Source: Theropithecus gelada (taxonomy: Eukaryota; Chordata; Mammalia; Primates; Cercopithecidae). Taken from it: a DNA stretch of 64,000 nucleotides. Position 1 is the first letter of the stretch; every line of letters begins with the position of its first letter. The notes under the pieces are model-generated. The model was not told the origin of the DNA. It did not search any database and worked only from the letters and a program-made list of their open reading frames with translations. Below, piece by piece: positions 37,780-49,680 of the stretch. The translations under genes and the position numbers were made by a program. The stretch is taken from assembly GCF_003255815.1 (NCBI RefSeq), contig NC_037689.1, forward strand, positions 146,325,998 through 146,389,997, in the 5' to 3' direction.

Positions 37780-39095
37780 TCTTAATAACTATCAAGGACC
37801 CTAAACAACTTGTATTTACATGGATTATGTCTATCACTACCTACCATATTAGAAGTTAAGACTAAGATATTAAAAATATTAATTTTTTAAATAACTATAA
37901 AATAAAAAATCAATCCAGTACATGGTGTTATAAACAGCACATGTTTATGAAAAGTAACTATATTTTTTCAAAACAAAAATTATTTAGTTAGAAGACATGC
38001 ATTGTTTCACAGTATTTCAAATGCCTAATCTTCGCCTTAATGAAAGATAGATGGATTCTTCCACTTCTGCATTGAATCTGTTTGCAGTATGTTGCTCTGT
38101 TTGAAGTATATGAAGAAAATGCACATAGATATGCATTTAGAGAAAATAAAACTATTTTAATAGACCAGATAATTTTGAATATTCTTCATTGACGCAACAT
38201 GAAAAATCTCAACAAAAGGGACTTTTTAAAAAATGTTTAGTAACAATAAAGATCTAAAACCATATCAATGAATGTTTGTACTCTGCTGTATTAAAATCCA
38301 TTGATCTCTCTATCACTTTGAATGGGTTTTTAAGCAGTCATGCTTTTGTAACACTATGCATTGGTCATCCGGAAAACACTGGTGCCCTGAGTTGTGTCTA
38401 TCTTTTAAATGATGATACCTTTCATTATGTAATACCCCAAAGCCACATTTGTTTATATCACCACTGATCTGATGGAAAATGTCTTTGGCTATAGGGAAGC
38501 TGTCAAGCTCACAGTGGTGAATCTATGTTTCCCAAAATTCTAATTTTTGCTCGAAAGCTCAAATTTTGTCATTGGAAAGAAATTAGTTTTTTGTTTTTGA
38601 AGTGGCAGGCTCACTGTGTTCACTTTTGAGAAGATGTTTACTAAATACTTGCTAAGTCACCATAGATTGTCCCACATATTTTCAAGTCAAAATGGGGTTC
38701 TATGAAAAAAAAAAAATCGGCCAGTTCATCTCACAACTCAATTGCATAAGTGGTTTTCTTTGAGTCAATAATTGTATTATAGTGTATAACAAATGCTTTA
38801 TATGTGGTTCCCATTTTGTCACACAGAATATTAAAAAGACCTGCACTCAAGGCTTGATCTTTCATAAAATTAATAACTTTTTCTACTTCTTCAAGGACAT
38901 TCTTAAGTGAAACTTTTTTTAACTGCAAGTGTGGCAGTGAAGAAGCCAAAAACTACTAGTACAGTAGTAGCACCAACAGTGCAGATGTCAAGCCAGAGAA
39001 AAAGGCAAATAATGAAAATAGTTTTTACTTCACAGAATCTCCAAAAGAGTCTCTGGGTGCCCACGAGTCTATGGATCACACTTCAAGAATCATTG
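37780..39095 (-). mobile_element. Old hAT DNA transposon with transposase remnant, antisense
   Basis: The right end reads 'TGGATCACACTTCAAGAATCATTG', the reverse complement of a degenerate hAT terminus (CAGTGGTTCTCAAAGTGTGGTCC type). The left end reads 'AACTATCAAGGACCCTAAAC'. On the minus strand, 38731-38949 translates to a piece of hAT transposase: EVEKVINFMKDQALSAGLF then NILCDKMGTTYKAF. This resembles the 'VNFIK...L..RLF..LCEEMG..H' block of Charlie/Zaphod transposases and of ZBED- and SCAND3-type domesticated proteins. The next conserved segment (HTEVRWLSRG in the family) is lost, and frameshifts surround the piece. It is an inactive fossil, not a gene. Confidence 0.65.
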
Positions 39096-42000
39096 TTCTG
39101 TTTAATTTTCATGCCACTCCCTTTAAAATAGGTGCCTAGGTTTACCAGACTCTGGGACCTGTGCCATTGAGTCTGCCTCTATGCATAAACCCCATCCAGT
39201 CTGCAAACATTTTGAGGATGGGGTTCTGCTCATTGCTGTATTCATGTCATCAGGCACAGGGTCTGATATGTGGCAGGCCCTCCTTTAATATTTGTTGAAT
39301 GAAAAAATGAATGAATGAACGAATTAATTGCTTGAGATTGAAGCTGAATATAGGGTACTGTGAAAGGTTCACCAGGAGGTGGCTACTCTGCTCTCTAATT
39401 TATTTCTCCACCTTTCTGATTTCTGTGTATGTAAGAATGGACTATACCTCTCATGGAAGAGTAGTGCTTTCAGAGATGAGGAAAAGCTACATTTACAGAG
39501 CCTTCTCTGCAGGGAGTGTTTGCAGAAGTCCTAAAATTGCTCACTCAAAGGGAGCTTAGTGAGAAAAATGAAAATTCCACTCCTTTTCTCGCAAAAGCTA
39601 TTTCATTTTCCATTTTAAGATACTGATGATGCTGGCCTAATGGGGTCTATTGACAGAGGAGATGGAACCAGGAGGGCCCTCAGCGAGAGAAGGCTGCACC
39701 TAAAGGGCAGATTGGAGTAAACCACAATGAGGCACATAAAATTGGTCTTCTGAGCCACTCTACAGAGAGCCTTAGACATGAGAGCCACATTTGAAAACAA
39801 ATCCCACATTTAAAAGGTAGCTCACAGAGACCACAGAAGAAGCGGGAGCTATGTGCAAGAGAGACAGCAACCCTCAGGGAAGTTTTCTCCCGTTTTGAGT
39901 TGTGTGTGAATGAGTGCAGCAATCATGACTGTGGGAAACCCTTCTGTCTTGTTCACTGTGGCCTAGGACATCGCCTGGCCAATAGTAGGAGCTTGATTGA
40001 ATTAATCAATGAATGAATTAATGAATGAATGCTGAGAACTGTATAATTCAAAGAGCACATTTTACTACAACAGGCTACTCCTCTTTACAGACATCCACCT
40101 CACCTGCTTTGGTTCTGGTTTCCACAGGCTGAAATGCTATTCTTTGTTGACATTAACCTCACCCTATTCAACCTGTGAGTCTCTGTACCAGGCCAACCCC
40201 CTATGAAGACACTGTCTTTCTCAGGCCCTGACTCCACTTGCCATGGAAGAGTTGACCTTAGCTAGGAGCACACACAAGATTTTTTTCTCCCCATTCTATA
40301 GTTTAGAATAATGCTGGAGAAGATGCTGTCCAGAAAGGCAGGGCTGCCCCTGGGATGTGCAGGGTCCTAGGCAAATATTTTTGTGGGTTCTTCTCTATAC
40401 AAACAATTTAATGAAAACATGTATTGCAAAATTCATGGGCTCACATGAGGTATAGTGATTTGTTGATGAAGATTGAGCATTTTAGGGGGAGAGGAGGTAC
40501 TTAGCTGTTTGTTTACTGTGCTATTAGTGCTTGTGAAGTTTCCCCATAGGGTTCAGGTTCCACATCTTCTTGCTCGCGCTCAGCAAGCATGTCTTTATGT
40601 TCCTAATTGTCTAATGAACCACACATGACTAAGGTGATATCTCCCACTGAGAGGAAAAGGGAGCATCACTCTTGTTGCTCAGAATGCCATGGCTCTTGAG
40701 CACCTACTTGTACTGAAACAGTCTAGATCTTCTTACCTCTACAGGCCCCTGATACCCTTAAGTTCATGCTGGCTACACCAAGACCCATGGCGCTACCATT
40801 ATCCACCAGGCTGCCCGTGAAGATCAGCTCCCTGTGGACTCTCAGACATTGTTACTGTGCTTTGTTGATGATGAGCACAAAGGTACAACTTCTCCAGAGT
40901 GTGCAGGAAAATGTGAACAATATATCACTTTATGGTCATGTTCAATGTACCATTTGGCACTTTATACCATACATGTAGAATGACACATCTTCCAACCATA
41001 GCCTCTCTTGAACCCTGGAGGTCATAATCATCACATTCCTAGGACCAGATGTCTGTCCATGTTAACTGCACCCTTGCATTATACACATGCCACCACAAGC
41101 AGGGAGGATGAGTAGGGGGGCGGGAGGCCCATTGACAGAGCATGAAAAGTGATCACATTCACATAAGGGATGATCATGATATCATCACATGATTGAAAGC
41201 AAAAGAGGAAATTTATCAGAAAGGCCCATTGGAAAAATGAGACAACAATGTCAGAAGCTCACAGAGGAGATAGAAATAGTTAACTCTATATGACTGTTTG
41301 ACAAGTGCCACAGAGCCCATAGAGAGACTGGTGTCCTGGGTGTCAGTGGAAGGGGTCATATCAGGTAAAAAACGCCTGCCACAACCTCCACCTCTGGTGC
41401 TATAGACTAGAGGTGGGCACACAGATGGGCAAAGACTCATGCATGGGCCCACACATGCAATTCAAGCCCAACTGGTGCTGGTGTACTAACAAGATCCTGG
41501 AGCTCTGAACCTATCCTATGTCAGTCAAGTCAGCATGCCAGCATTATTCTAGCAGCCCAATCTTTCACAATTTCCCAAAAGAAATGCCATACAACACACT
41601 GGAACAACTTGTAGATATGAGTCTAGGAGCTCCAAAGGGGATCTAGTTGGTCCCATGATCACCTGTTCCCTGTGAGGGCACCACAGGGGAATAGGTGGCG
41701 AGTACACAGAGAGAAGAAATGGAGACTGGAACTTATGTGGGTCCCTGTTTGGGCTCAGGGTGCCCTGTTCAACTGGCACTGCCAGTCTGACTGGTCCCTC
41801 TCACTGGAAGGGGACTTAGAAACTTTCAAGGAAGGATTTTCCGGTGATCAGGACCTATAAAGGACCCAATCCAGACTGGCAACACCCTGCCTGGATGATA
41901 CTACTGGCCCTGTCTAGTCACAGCTACCAGATGGGGTCTTAGAAAATTCTGGAAAGCATTCCAAAGCAGCGGACCTCCTGAGGAATAGGGACTGGACGAG

Positions 42001-42149
42001 AGGATATGTTTGCTCAGGTCTGAGGGTGGTATTGCAGCTACAGACTGTATTTCTGAGCTCTCCTTGAATCTAGGTAGAGTTATAAGACTAGTTTTCACAA
42101 TGGAATGTGAGTGGAATTAATGTGTACTCCTTCCAGGCCAAACTAATAA
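39096..42149. other. Intergenic sequence with L2 ends
   Basis: Two sense L2 3' ends are recognisable: 39165-39325 ('TGCTCATTGCTGTATTCATG', 'ATTTGTTGAATGAAAAAATG') and 39945-40030 ('GCCTGGCCAATAGTAGGAGC', 'AATGAATGAATG'). The rest (40040-42150) may be a degraded endogenous retroviral or other old element but I find no LTR ends, pol motif or other proof. Confidence 0.4.
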
Positions 42150-42420
42150 TAAAACAAGAAATGATTTATCCACCTTTCATTTTCACTTCTGCCAGCTGGT
42201 AGCACAGTTCTCTGAGGCCCTAGTTGTGGCACACCCACAAGGTGGAAGGACCCAACGTCCCTAGATCTTATGTGGAGGAAAGGCTGCCAACCAGCAATTT
42301 CCATAATGCACTGCCACCTGAATGAGAAATAAACTTCTATTGTGTTAAGCTACTGACATTTGGGAGGTTTATTTGTTAGAGAACCAAGTGTTATTCAAAA
42401 TGTAAAGTTCAAGTTTACAT
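42150..42420 (+). repeat. LTR remnant (MaLR/ERVL-like)
   Basis: The end 'GAGAAATAAACTTCTATTG', 'GTTAAGCTACTGACATTTGG', 'AGGTTTATTTGTTAGAGAAC' is the polyadenylation and 3' part of a common mammalian LTR class. AATAAA lies inside 'GAGAAATAAACTTC'. The 5' limit is uncertain. Confidence 0.4.
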
Positions 42421-42780
42421 GGGGTTTACATTAAGAGTGGGCATGATACAGTCTTAAAGCTCTCCAAATGTGTCTTCTAGCCTTCTGATTGCCAGCAACC
42501 TCATTAAGTCTGACATAGCTTGAGATTTAATGGGACTGTAGCAGCTGAAGATACAAAATGCCTGGAGGTCACAGCTCAGGAGACAAGGATTAGCAAAAGG
42601 GATGAGTCTGTCTTTTTTGTGTTTTGCATTTCTAGCTGCACTCTGCAAAACTGACTCTTGCAGGTTCAGACAACTGTGTCTGAGCTCTCCACAAATATTC
42701 TCCAATGTCCAGGAGCCCTTGTAGACATAAGGGATCTAGGACAATGGTGGCTAACCCTGGAGCTAAAAAAGTATAGAAAC

Positions 42781-43084
42781 GGGCTGGGCACTGGGGCTCA
42801 CACCTGTAATTCCAGCACTTTGGGAGGCCCAGGTGGGCGGATCACTGGAGGTCGGGAGTTCGAGACCAGCCTTGACCAATATGGAGAAACCCCGTCTCTA
42901 CTAAAAATACAAGATTAGCTGGGTGTGGTGGTGCATGCCTGTGATCCCAGCCACTCAGGAGGTTGAGGCAGGAGAATCACTTGAACCCAGGAGGCGGAGG
43001 TTACGGTGAGCCGAGATCATGCCATTGCACTCTGGCCTGAGCAACAAGAGTGAAACTCCACCTCAAAAAAAAAAAAAAAAAAAA
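42781..43084 (+). repeat. Alu (AluS-like), sense
   Basis: Starts GGGCTGGGCACTGGGGCTCA and continues with 'GGAGGCCCAGGTGGGCGG', 'TCTCTACTAAAAATACAAG' and 'GAGGCGGAGGTTACGGTGAG', ending in about 20 A. The flanks 'AAGTATAGAAAC' and 'AATGCATAGAAAGG' look like a diverged target duplication. CpG decay is moderate. Confidence 0.9.
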
Positions 43085-44638
43085 TGCATAGAAAGGTAAT
43101 GAGGTTGATTTGTGCTCCCTGAATTTATTAGGCAGAGCTTTGATTGACTACCTGATTTCATGGCCCTTCATAGTCTTCATTTTACCTTGAAATATAGCAT
43201 ATAGAACACTAATAATAGATGATATTGATTTAATGGGGGATTTTCATGAGGAAGAGATTTTTATGAGATGCAACAGTACTTATTTGAAGCATATTGACAT
43301 TTTTAGTGCATGCTGAACAGCTTCCAGATTTACAGGCTACAGCTTTATAATAGAAAAAAACAACAATGAAGATCATTAGGAATCCTAAATTAAATTGGAA
43401 ATCTTTAAGAACTGTAAAGTTTTAGTCAGAAAGTACCTGTCAAGAGGGTCTTAAGTATTCACTCTGGGATTTCCAGTCACAGCAATCATGCCTTAGAAAA
43501 CAATAGAAATCATAGTTCATTTTTAACTGTTTTAATACAGGAACTCATCCCGATAGGAAATGTCTTGGGTTTACTCCAAACCTGAGAGTTTTTAGGAAGT
43601 ATGATCTCATCTTTTGTGGTTACCCTGCTATCAAAGCCCAAGAAACGCTGCATAGCTAAGTGATAGAGTTATATGAGCGAGACAGAGAGATAAAAACAGC
43701 GTGAAAAGCAACATCTCCATCATCAACTGGTTGTCAGCTTCTAAATACATCACTAGTCCCTTGAGGATTGAAACATTGTCAGCTACCCATCTTTGTAAAT
43801 TATTCCAAGCAATCACACAGTAAGTCCAATTCAACAATGTGCACATAGTAGGAATCAAAGGTCACTTATCTATTGACTTATTTACTCATTATATGTATAT
43901 TTCTTGAAGCCTACTCTGTGCTGAGTCATCGGGATGCAGAAAGAGATAAACAAGGCTTAACCTTAGGCCTTCAGTTTCATATACAACAGCAGAGACAAAC
44001 CATATCTAGTAGATTACCACAATCTAATTTGATCAGCACAAACAGAAATGTACTGTTGTAGAATATTTAATGGTGTGAAGAGTGTTCAAAATATAGTCGA
44101 CTACAAAAAGAGAGATAACAGTATCTTATCTAAATAATAATTTATATAATAATCTTATCTAAATAATAATAGATAATATCATTATTTTTGTATAACACTG
44201 AAACAGTGTTATAATAATGTAAGCATATTTTTGCAAAGAAAAAATTGGAGATTTCTAATTAAGATGGTATTCTCAGTTCATATTCTGAACCATGTCCTAC
44301 CATATCACTCTTTCTCCCTACCTCTTCCCTTCCCATTCTTTAGACATACATCACTGTTAGATAAAAGGTACAGAGAAAATTTTAAAAGAAAACAGCCACA
44401 CTCCAAGACAGAATGATAACCCTTAATACAGAAAAACAAAGTAGCACATAGGATGAAGTGTCCAGGATGGGGTACAGGGCACGGTTTTAAAAACAACCAG
44501 AAGTGTACAGAAGTTTCTGATGTTTAATGAGGCACAGAAATACACTACACAACATGGAAAAGGATGCAAGGCTTGTTGCTTGAAATAAGGACTTGGGATG
44601 GTGCTCCACTCAAGACATTTAAGCTGAGAGCCAAATCA
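43085..44638. other. A+T-rich intergenic sequence
   Basis: Contains an antisense L2 scrap at about 43870-44010, a 19-bp direct repeat pair at 44123-44141 and 44152-44170, and a perfect 10-bp inverted repeat at 44191-44213. No exon is visible. Confidence 0.45.
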
Positions 44639-45700
44639 AGAATGCAATCCCATTCACAGTAGCCACAAAAAGAATAAAAATACATAGAAATACGGATAGC
44701 TAAGGATAAAGAAGTGAAAGATATCTATAAGAAGAACTACAAAACACTGCTCAAATAAATCAGAGATGACACAAGCAAATGGAAAAACACTCCATGAACA
44801 TGTATAGGAAGAATCAATGTTGTTAAAATGGACATAGTGCCCAAAGTTACTTATAGATTCAATGCTATTCCTCTCAAAATACTGCTGACATTCTTTACGG
44901 AATTAGAAAAAACTATCTTAAAATACACATGGAACAAATAAGAGAGCCCAAATTGCCAAGGCAATCCTAAACTAAAAGAACAAGACTGGGGGCATCACAT
45001 AACCCGACTTTAAACTATACTACAGAGCTACAATAATCGAAACAGCATGGTACTGGTTTAGAAACAGACAGATAGACCAATGGAACAGAATAGATAGTCC
45101 AGAAATAATGTTGCACATGTAAAACCATTTGATCTTTAACAAAATTGACAAAAACAAGCCATGGAGAAAAGACTCCTTATTCAATAAATGGACATGAAAT
45201 AGTTATGGTTATGGTTATAATAGAATGGTTATGGTTATAATAGAAAGGTTATGAAATAACTGGCTAGGCATATGCAGAAGATTGAAACTGGATGCCTTCT
45301 TTACACCATATACTAAAATAAGCTCAAGATGCATCAAAGACTTAAATGTAAGCTCAAAAACTATAAAAACCATGGAAAATAACCTAGGAAATATTATTCT
45401 GGACATAGGACGTGGCAAGGATTTCATAACACAGATGCCAAAAGCAATTGCAGCAAAACCAAAAATCAACAAATAGGACCTAATTAAACAGCTTCTGCAC
45501 AGCCAAATAAGCTGTCAGAAGAGTAAATAGACAATGTACAAATGGTAGAAAGTATTTGCAAGCTATGTATCAAAAAATGGTCTAGTATCCAGTACCTACA
45601 AATAACTTAAATCAACAAGCAAACAACAAATAACCCTATGAGAAAAGGGTAAGGGACATGAAGAGACACTTCTCAAAAGAAGATATACAAGCAGCCAAGA
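44639..45700 (+). mobile_element. L1 ORF2 fragment, sense
   Basis: Starts 'AATGCAATCCCATTCACAG' and runs through 'AACTACAAAACACTGCTC', 'AAAATGGACATAGTGCCC', 'CTACAATAATCGAAACAGC', 'ATAGACCAATGGAACAG' and 'ATATGCAGAAGATTGAAAC' to 'AAGATATACAAGCAGCCAA'. This is the 3' half of L1 ORF2 after the reverse transcriptase domain. Many stops break the frame. A 20-bp tandem duplication (45205-45245) sits where the family usually has 'GGTGCTGGGAAAACTGG'. The element is probably an older L1PB or L1MA type, and cannot move. Confidence 0.85.
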
Positions 45701-46222
45701 TTGTTTCATTTGCTGTGCAGAAACTTTTTAGCTTGATGCGATCCCATTTGTCCATTTTTGCTTTGGTCATCTGTGCTTTTGAGATCATACTCAAGAAATT
45801 TTTGCCCAGATCAATGTTCTGGAGATTTTCCTCAATGTTTTCTTCTAGAAGTTTCATCATTTCAGGCCTTAAATTTAAGTGTTTAATCCATTTTGATTTG
45901 ATTTTTTTGTGTGGTTAGAGATAAGGGTCTAGGTACATTAATCTGTATATAATTGTTCAGTGTTCCCAGCACCATTTTTTGAAGAAACTGTCCTTTCCCT
46001 GCAGCATATTTTTGGTGCCTTTGTAAAAATGAGTTGACTATAAATGTGTGGATTTATTTCTGTGTCCTCTTTCCTGTTCCATTGGTCTATGTGTCTGTTT
46101 TTATGCCAGGACCATGCTGTTTTGATTACTACAGCTCTGTAGTATACTTTGAAGTCAGGTAATGTGATTCCTCCAGCTTTGTTCTTTTTGCTCAGGATTG
46201 CTTTGGCTACTCTGGGTCTTTT
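45701..46222 (-). mobile_element. L1 ORF2 fragment, antisense
   Basis: The sequence is the reverse complement of L1 ORF2: 'TCATTTGCTGTGCAGAAAC', 'TTTTTAGCTTGATGCGATCC', 'CCATTGGTCTATGTGTCTG', 'CATGCTGTTTTGATTACTAC' and 'GCTTTGGCTACTCTGGG'. Minus-strand translation over 45636-45860 gives ENLQNIDLGKNFLSMISKAQ, a recognisable ORF2 protein stretch, in one uninterrupted frame. It covers the same part of ORF2 as 45000-45520 in the sense copy, so the two pieces form an inverted pair. Confidence 0.85.
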
Positions 46223-46480
46223 GCCAATAAATTGGAAAACCTAGAAGAAATGGATATATTCCTAGACATGTACAACCTACCAAGACTGAACCATGAAAAA
46301 ATCCAAAACCTGAATACACCAATAACAAGTACCAAGATAGAAGCCATAATGAAAGGTCTCCAATCAATGAAAAGCCCAGGACCTGATGGCTTCACCACTG
46401 AATTCTAGTAAATATTTAAAGAACTAATATCAGCCCTACTCAAACTATTCCAAAGAAGCAGCACTGTTTTTGAAATCCCT
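46223..46480 (+). mobile_element. L1 ORF2 fragment (reverse transcriptase region), sense
   Basis: 'GCCAATAAATTGGAAAACC', 'GAAATGGATATATTCCTAG', 'AATAACAAGTACCAAGATAG' and 'AAAGCCCAGGACCTGATGGC' match the region of L1 ORF2 leading to the SPGPDG (here SPGPDG: 'AGCCCAGGACCTGATGGC') motif of the reverse transcriptase. The frame is broken by TAG shortly after. It lies 5' in the L1 map relative to the two pieces before it, so the order is scrambled. Confidence 0.8.
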
Positions 46481-46925
46481 AAACTGGAAAAAAACCCAAA
46501 TGTGTATTAACAATACAGATAAATAAATTATGCTGTAATTGTATGATAGACTACTATGCAGCAATAAGAATGAATGGTCTACTTCTACGTGAAACAACAT
46601 GGATGAATTTCACAAACAGGTGAATAGAGGCATCCAGATGTAAATCGGTAGAAAATGTATGAATCTATGTGTTTAAACTTTGAAAAACAGGCACATTAAT
46701 CTAAGGCAATAGAAGTTAAAAATCATGGTTAGTTTTGAAGAGGTGGGTGTGGAAAATGATTGGGAGGGTACAAGAGAAGGGCTTCTGGATGTTAGTAATG
46801 TATTTCTTGATCTAAATGGTACTGACATAGATGTATTCACTTGGTGAAAATTTTTCAAACCATACCCTTATAATGTATGGACTTTTACGTGTGTAGAAAA
46901 TTTATAATGGACAAAAGACATCTAA
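46481..46925 (+). repeat. L1M 3'-UTR fragment, sense
   Basis: 'ACTGGAAAAAAACCCAAATG', 'CAGCAATAAGAATGAATGG', 'AACATGGATGAATTTCAC', 'GATTGGGAGGGTACAAG' and 'TATTTCTTGATCTAAATGG' follow the order of old L1M 3' ends. Confidence 0.6.
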
Positions 46926-47964
46926 AATTGCTAAGCGAAAAAGTCAGAATAGAAAAAAAATATTTATATATTCTCATTTATCTAAAAAGGGGAGGAAGCG
47001 AATGTGCACAAACATACATACACACACACACATATCTGTGTGTCTTTGCTATACCCCTGCTCCCTCCCTGCAAAAAGCATGGAAGGATAGCCATAATATT
47101 TTTAAAATGTCAGCTTACAGGAAAAAGTAAGTCACAAGATGGGAGTATAGAGATGAAAGCCATGTCTCCTGGGGATACTTGTATTGTATATTATACTTTA
47201 GAATGATATGAATGTTTTACATAATTTTCAAGGATAATTGAATGAAAATGAGAACAAATCCACTCGTATAAACTGGAAACAAAATTAAATGAATGAAACT
47301 GCGTATTGAGTTTGTGCCAGAGCCACAGAGAAAGAGATTATTTCAATTGTCACTAATTGGACCATTCATCCCTAGCAGGATATATCTTAGGACAAAAAAA
47401 AATGCCTATCGAACAATGACAAAAAATCAACCAAAGCAAACTCAAAACCCCACAACAACAAAATGAAACAAACAAGGAAAAGAGAACTGGAAAAAATAAA
47501 CAGTTTTCAGTAACATTGGTAATAAAAATTATTATTGTTCTTTGAAACAATTACATATGTATAATTTTTATATATAATTATAAATATATAATTAACCTAA
47601 TTAAGGAATTAGGTTAATCTTGTCTTTAACAATGAGGTTTTCCTCTCCACAAAAAAAGAAATAGAAACATAAAATCAAAGAAACTGACTATAAAGTTTAT
47701 GAACCTGATTTTGATTTAGTACCCTAGAACTTTAATTTAAAAAAGTATTATTATAAATTAAATATGTACTTGAACTCTGATTTGAATAAACTAAGTGTAA
47801 AATATTAAGAAAACTTGAAAATAAATTTGTACTATTACTGAATATTTGATAATATTAAGGAATTAATCATCATTTCAATTGTGAAATATTCTGTAATAAA
47901 AGTTTTTTAAAGTGTGTTTAAAATTCCAAGCAGTATAAATAAAATGAAACCCTCACCATCTACA
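46926..47964. other. A+T-rich sequence with a perfect hairpin
   Basis: Apart from a short (AC)n at 47023-47036 and the inverted repeat at 47591-47618, I see nothing that can be named. Base composition is strongly A+T-rich from 47380 to 47900. Confidence 0.4.
47591..47618. other. Perfect 12-bp inverted repeat, 4-base loop
   Basis: ATTAACCTAATT and AATTAGGTTAAT are exact reverse complements separated by AAGG. In DNA this could extrude as a cruciform, and in RNA it would form a 12-bp stem. It lies in A+T-rich, gene-free sequence. No T run or U tract suggests a terminator. Confidence 0.85.
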
Positions 47965-49100
47965 TCTAGACACATCATAATAAACTTCATGTTCTGATAT
48001 GAAGGAAAAAGAAAAAATCTTAAACACTATTGTAAAGGCAGTGTATTAGGTGTATTAGTTAGTTATTGCTGCATAATAGATTATCCCAAAGCTTAGGGGC
48101 TTAAAATAACAAACATTTATTATCTCACAGTTTTGGTGGGCCAGAAATCTGGGTGAAGCTTACCTAGTTGACTCAGCCTTAAGATCTCATATAAGACTGC
48201 AATCAAGATGTTAAATGGGGCAGCAGTGGCATCTGAAGGCTTAACTATGAGAGACTTTGTTTCCATATTTATTTATGTGAGCTTAGCAATATTCAGTTTC
48301 TCACTGGTTATTGGATTGAGGGTCTCAGCTTTTTTCTAGCTGTTGGCTAAAGGTCTCCTTCAGTTTCTTGCTACATGTAACTCTCCAGAAAAAGTTCACA
48401 ACAAGGCAGCTGATGTCCTCGGAACAACCAAGTCGGGGAGGAGCAGAGGGCATCTAAGATTTTCTCTAATTTAATCTTGGAAGTGACATCTCATCATTGT
48501 TGTCATATTCTATTCATTAGAAGAAAGTCACTAGGCTCAGCCCATACTCATGGGCAGGGGGAATACACAAGGACACACATACCAGCAAGTTGAGATTCTT
48601 AGGCATCATTCATTTTAGATGTTGCCTACTACTGGCAGATGAAGAAGTAAAAATTAGACTCACAGCAGATTTTTCAACAGCAATAATGGATTCTAACGAT
48701 TCTAAGATAATGAGAGAATATCTTCAAAGTGCTGAAGGAAAATAGCAACCAACCTAAAATTTTATTCCAAGCTAAATTAGGTATAATAAAAGAGATGTTT
48801 CTTCAAGAGTCGATTTTTTAAAAATAAAAGTATTTTTAAAAAAGAGAATAACTCTGGAGTAAGCACAATCATTCAACATACCCAGGATTCTATGTCAAGA
48901 TTAATTTGGTATAGAATTCAATAATAAATGTAAAAGAAAAGATTATTTTTTCATACAAAACATAAGAGAATTTCCCACAGCTACAGGGATATGTTTCAGC
49001 AGAATGAAGAAAAATGATGGAAGAAGGAAATAGTGGGATCCAAGAATCAGCAGAAATGATAGGAACTAAAACCTGTTACATCAGGGTGAAAAGAAAGTCT
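47965..49100 (+). mobile_element. Old L1M fragment, sense, split by an LTR
   Basis: The left piece (47965-48044) reads 'CACATCATAATAAACTTC' then 'AAGGAAAAAGAAAAAATCTT'. The right piece (48636 onward) reads 'AAAATTAGACTCACAGCAG', 'TTTTTCAACAGCAATAATGG' and 'CTTCAAAGTGCTGAAGG'. These adjoin in old L1M elements. The right limit is uncertain because the match fades after about 48850. Confidence 0.55.
48050..48625 (-). repeat. MLT/MaLR-like LTR, antisense, inside the L1M
   Basis: 'TGTATTAGTTAGTTATTGC', 'CTTAAAATAACAAACATTTA', 'TTATCTCACAGTTTTGG', 'GAAGTGACATCTCATCATTG' and 'TCTATTCATTAGAAGAAAG' give the order of a common mammalian LTR-like repeat. The class name is from memory. Its presence between two halves of one L1M fragment shows it inserted later. 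Confidence 0.5.
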
Positions 49101-49680
49101 AAATGTAGTTACAAAGAGATGACTTTTTTGAGACCAAGGAGAATCATAAATTTGATCCAGCACCTTGGGCAGCAATTTCCATGTCAACTTACCAAGGAAG
49201 GAAATCAAAGCCCTTGGTAGGTTACATGACCAGTACATGATGCAAGATAGAGCTTCACCCTTCCACAGGCCCCTCCCAAAAAGACCTTTGGGTAAGTCCT
49301 AGGAAACAGTTGGAGACCATTTATATAAAATATTACTGAAATTTTTCCATAAAAGATGGAATTTCAGCCAGAGACCCTTTTTCTTGACCTATAAATATTT
49401 TACTATGAGCTTCCCTTCTTGCTCCAAAATGAAAACAGAAAGGAATCAACATTTTCTGAGTGTGAGAGGCCTATGGAGCTACCAGAAGGAAAAAACTGAG
49501 GGGTGCAAGTAAAGAAGGCGGCCAGAAAGAAGGGACTCTCAGATTCCCATTCAAGATAATATATTTTTAGACTTAGGAAAACTTATAAAAAATAGGGCAA
49601 AACAAAATAAGATAAGATTGTAAAGCTATACTTTCAAATGTTTACAATGATCATGTCTGGGAAATACATATATGGAAGTA

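Noticed and set aside
40760..42000. Possible endogenous retroviral internal region
   Set aside because: No LTR pair, primer-binding site, protease or reverse transcriptase motif could be seen; too degraded to name.
45282..46398. Open frames that read as protein on both strands
   Set aside because: They are fragments of L1 ORF2 protein in opposite orientations, broken at both ends.
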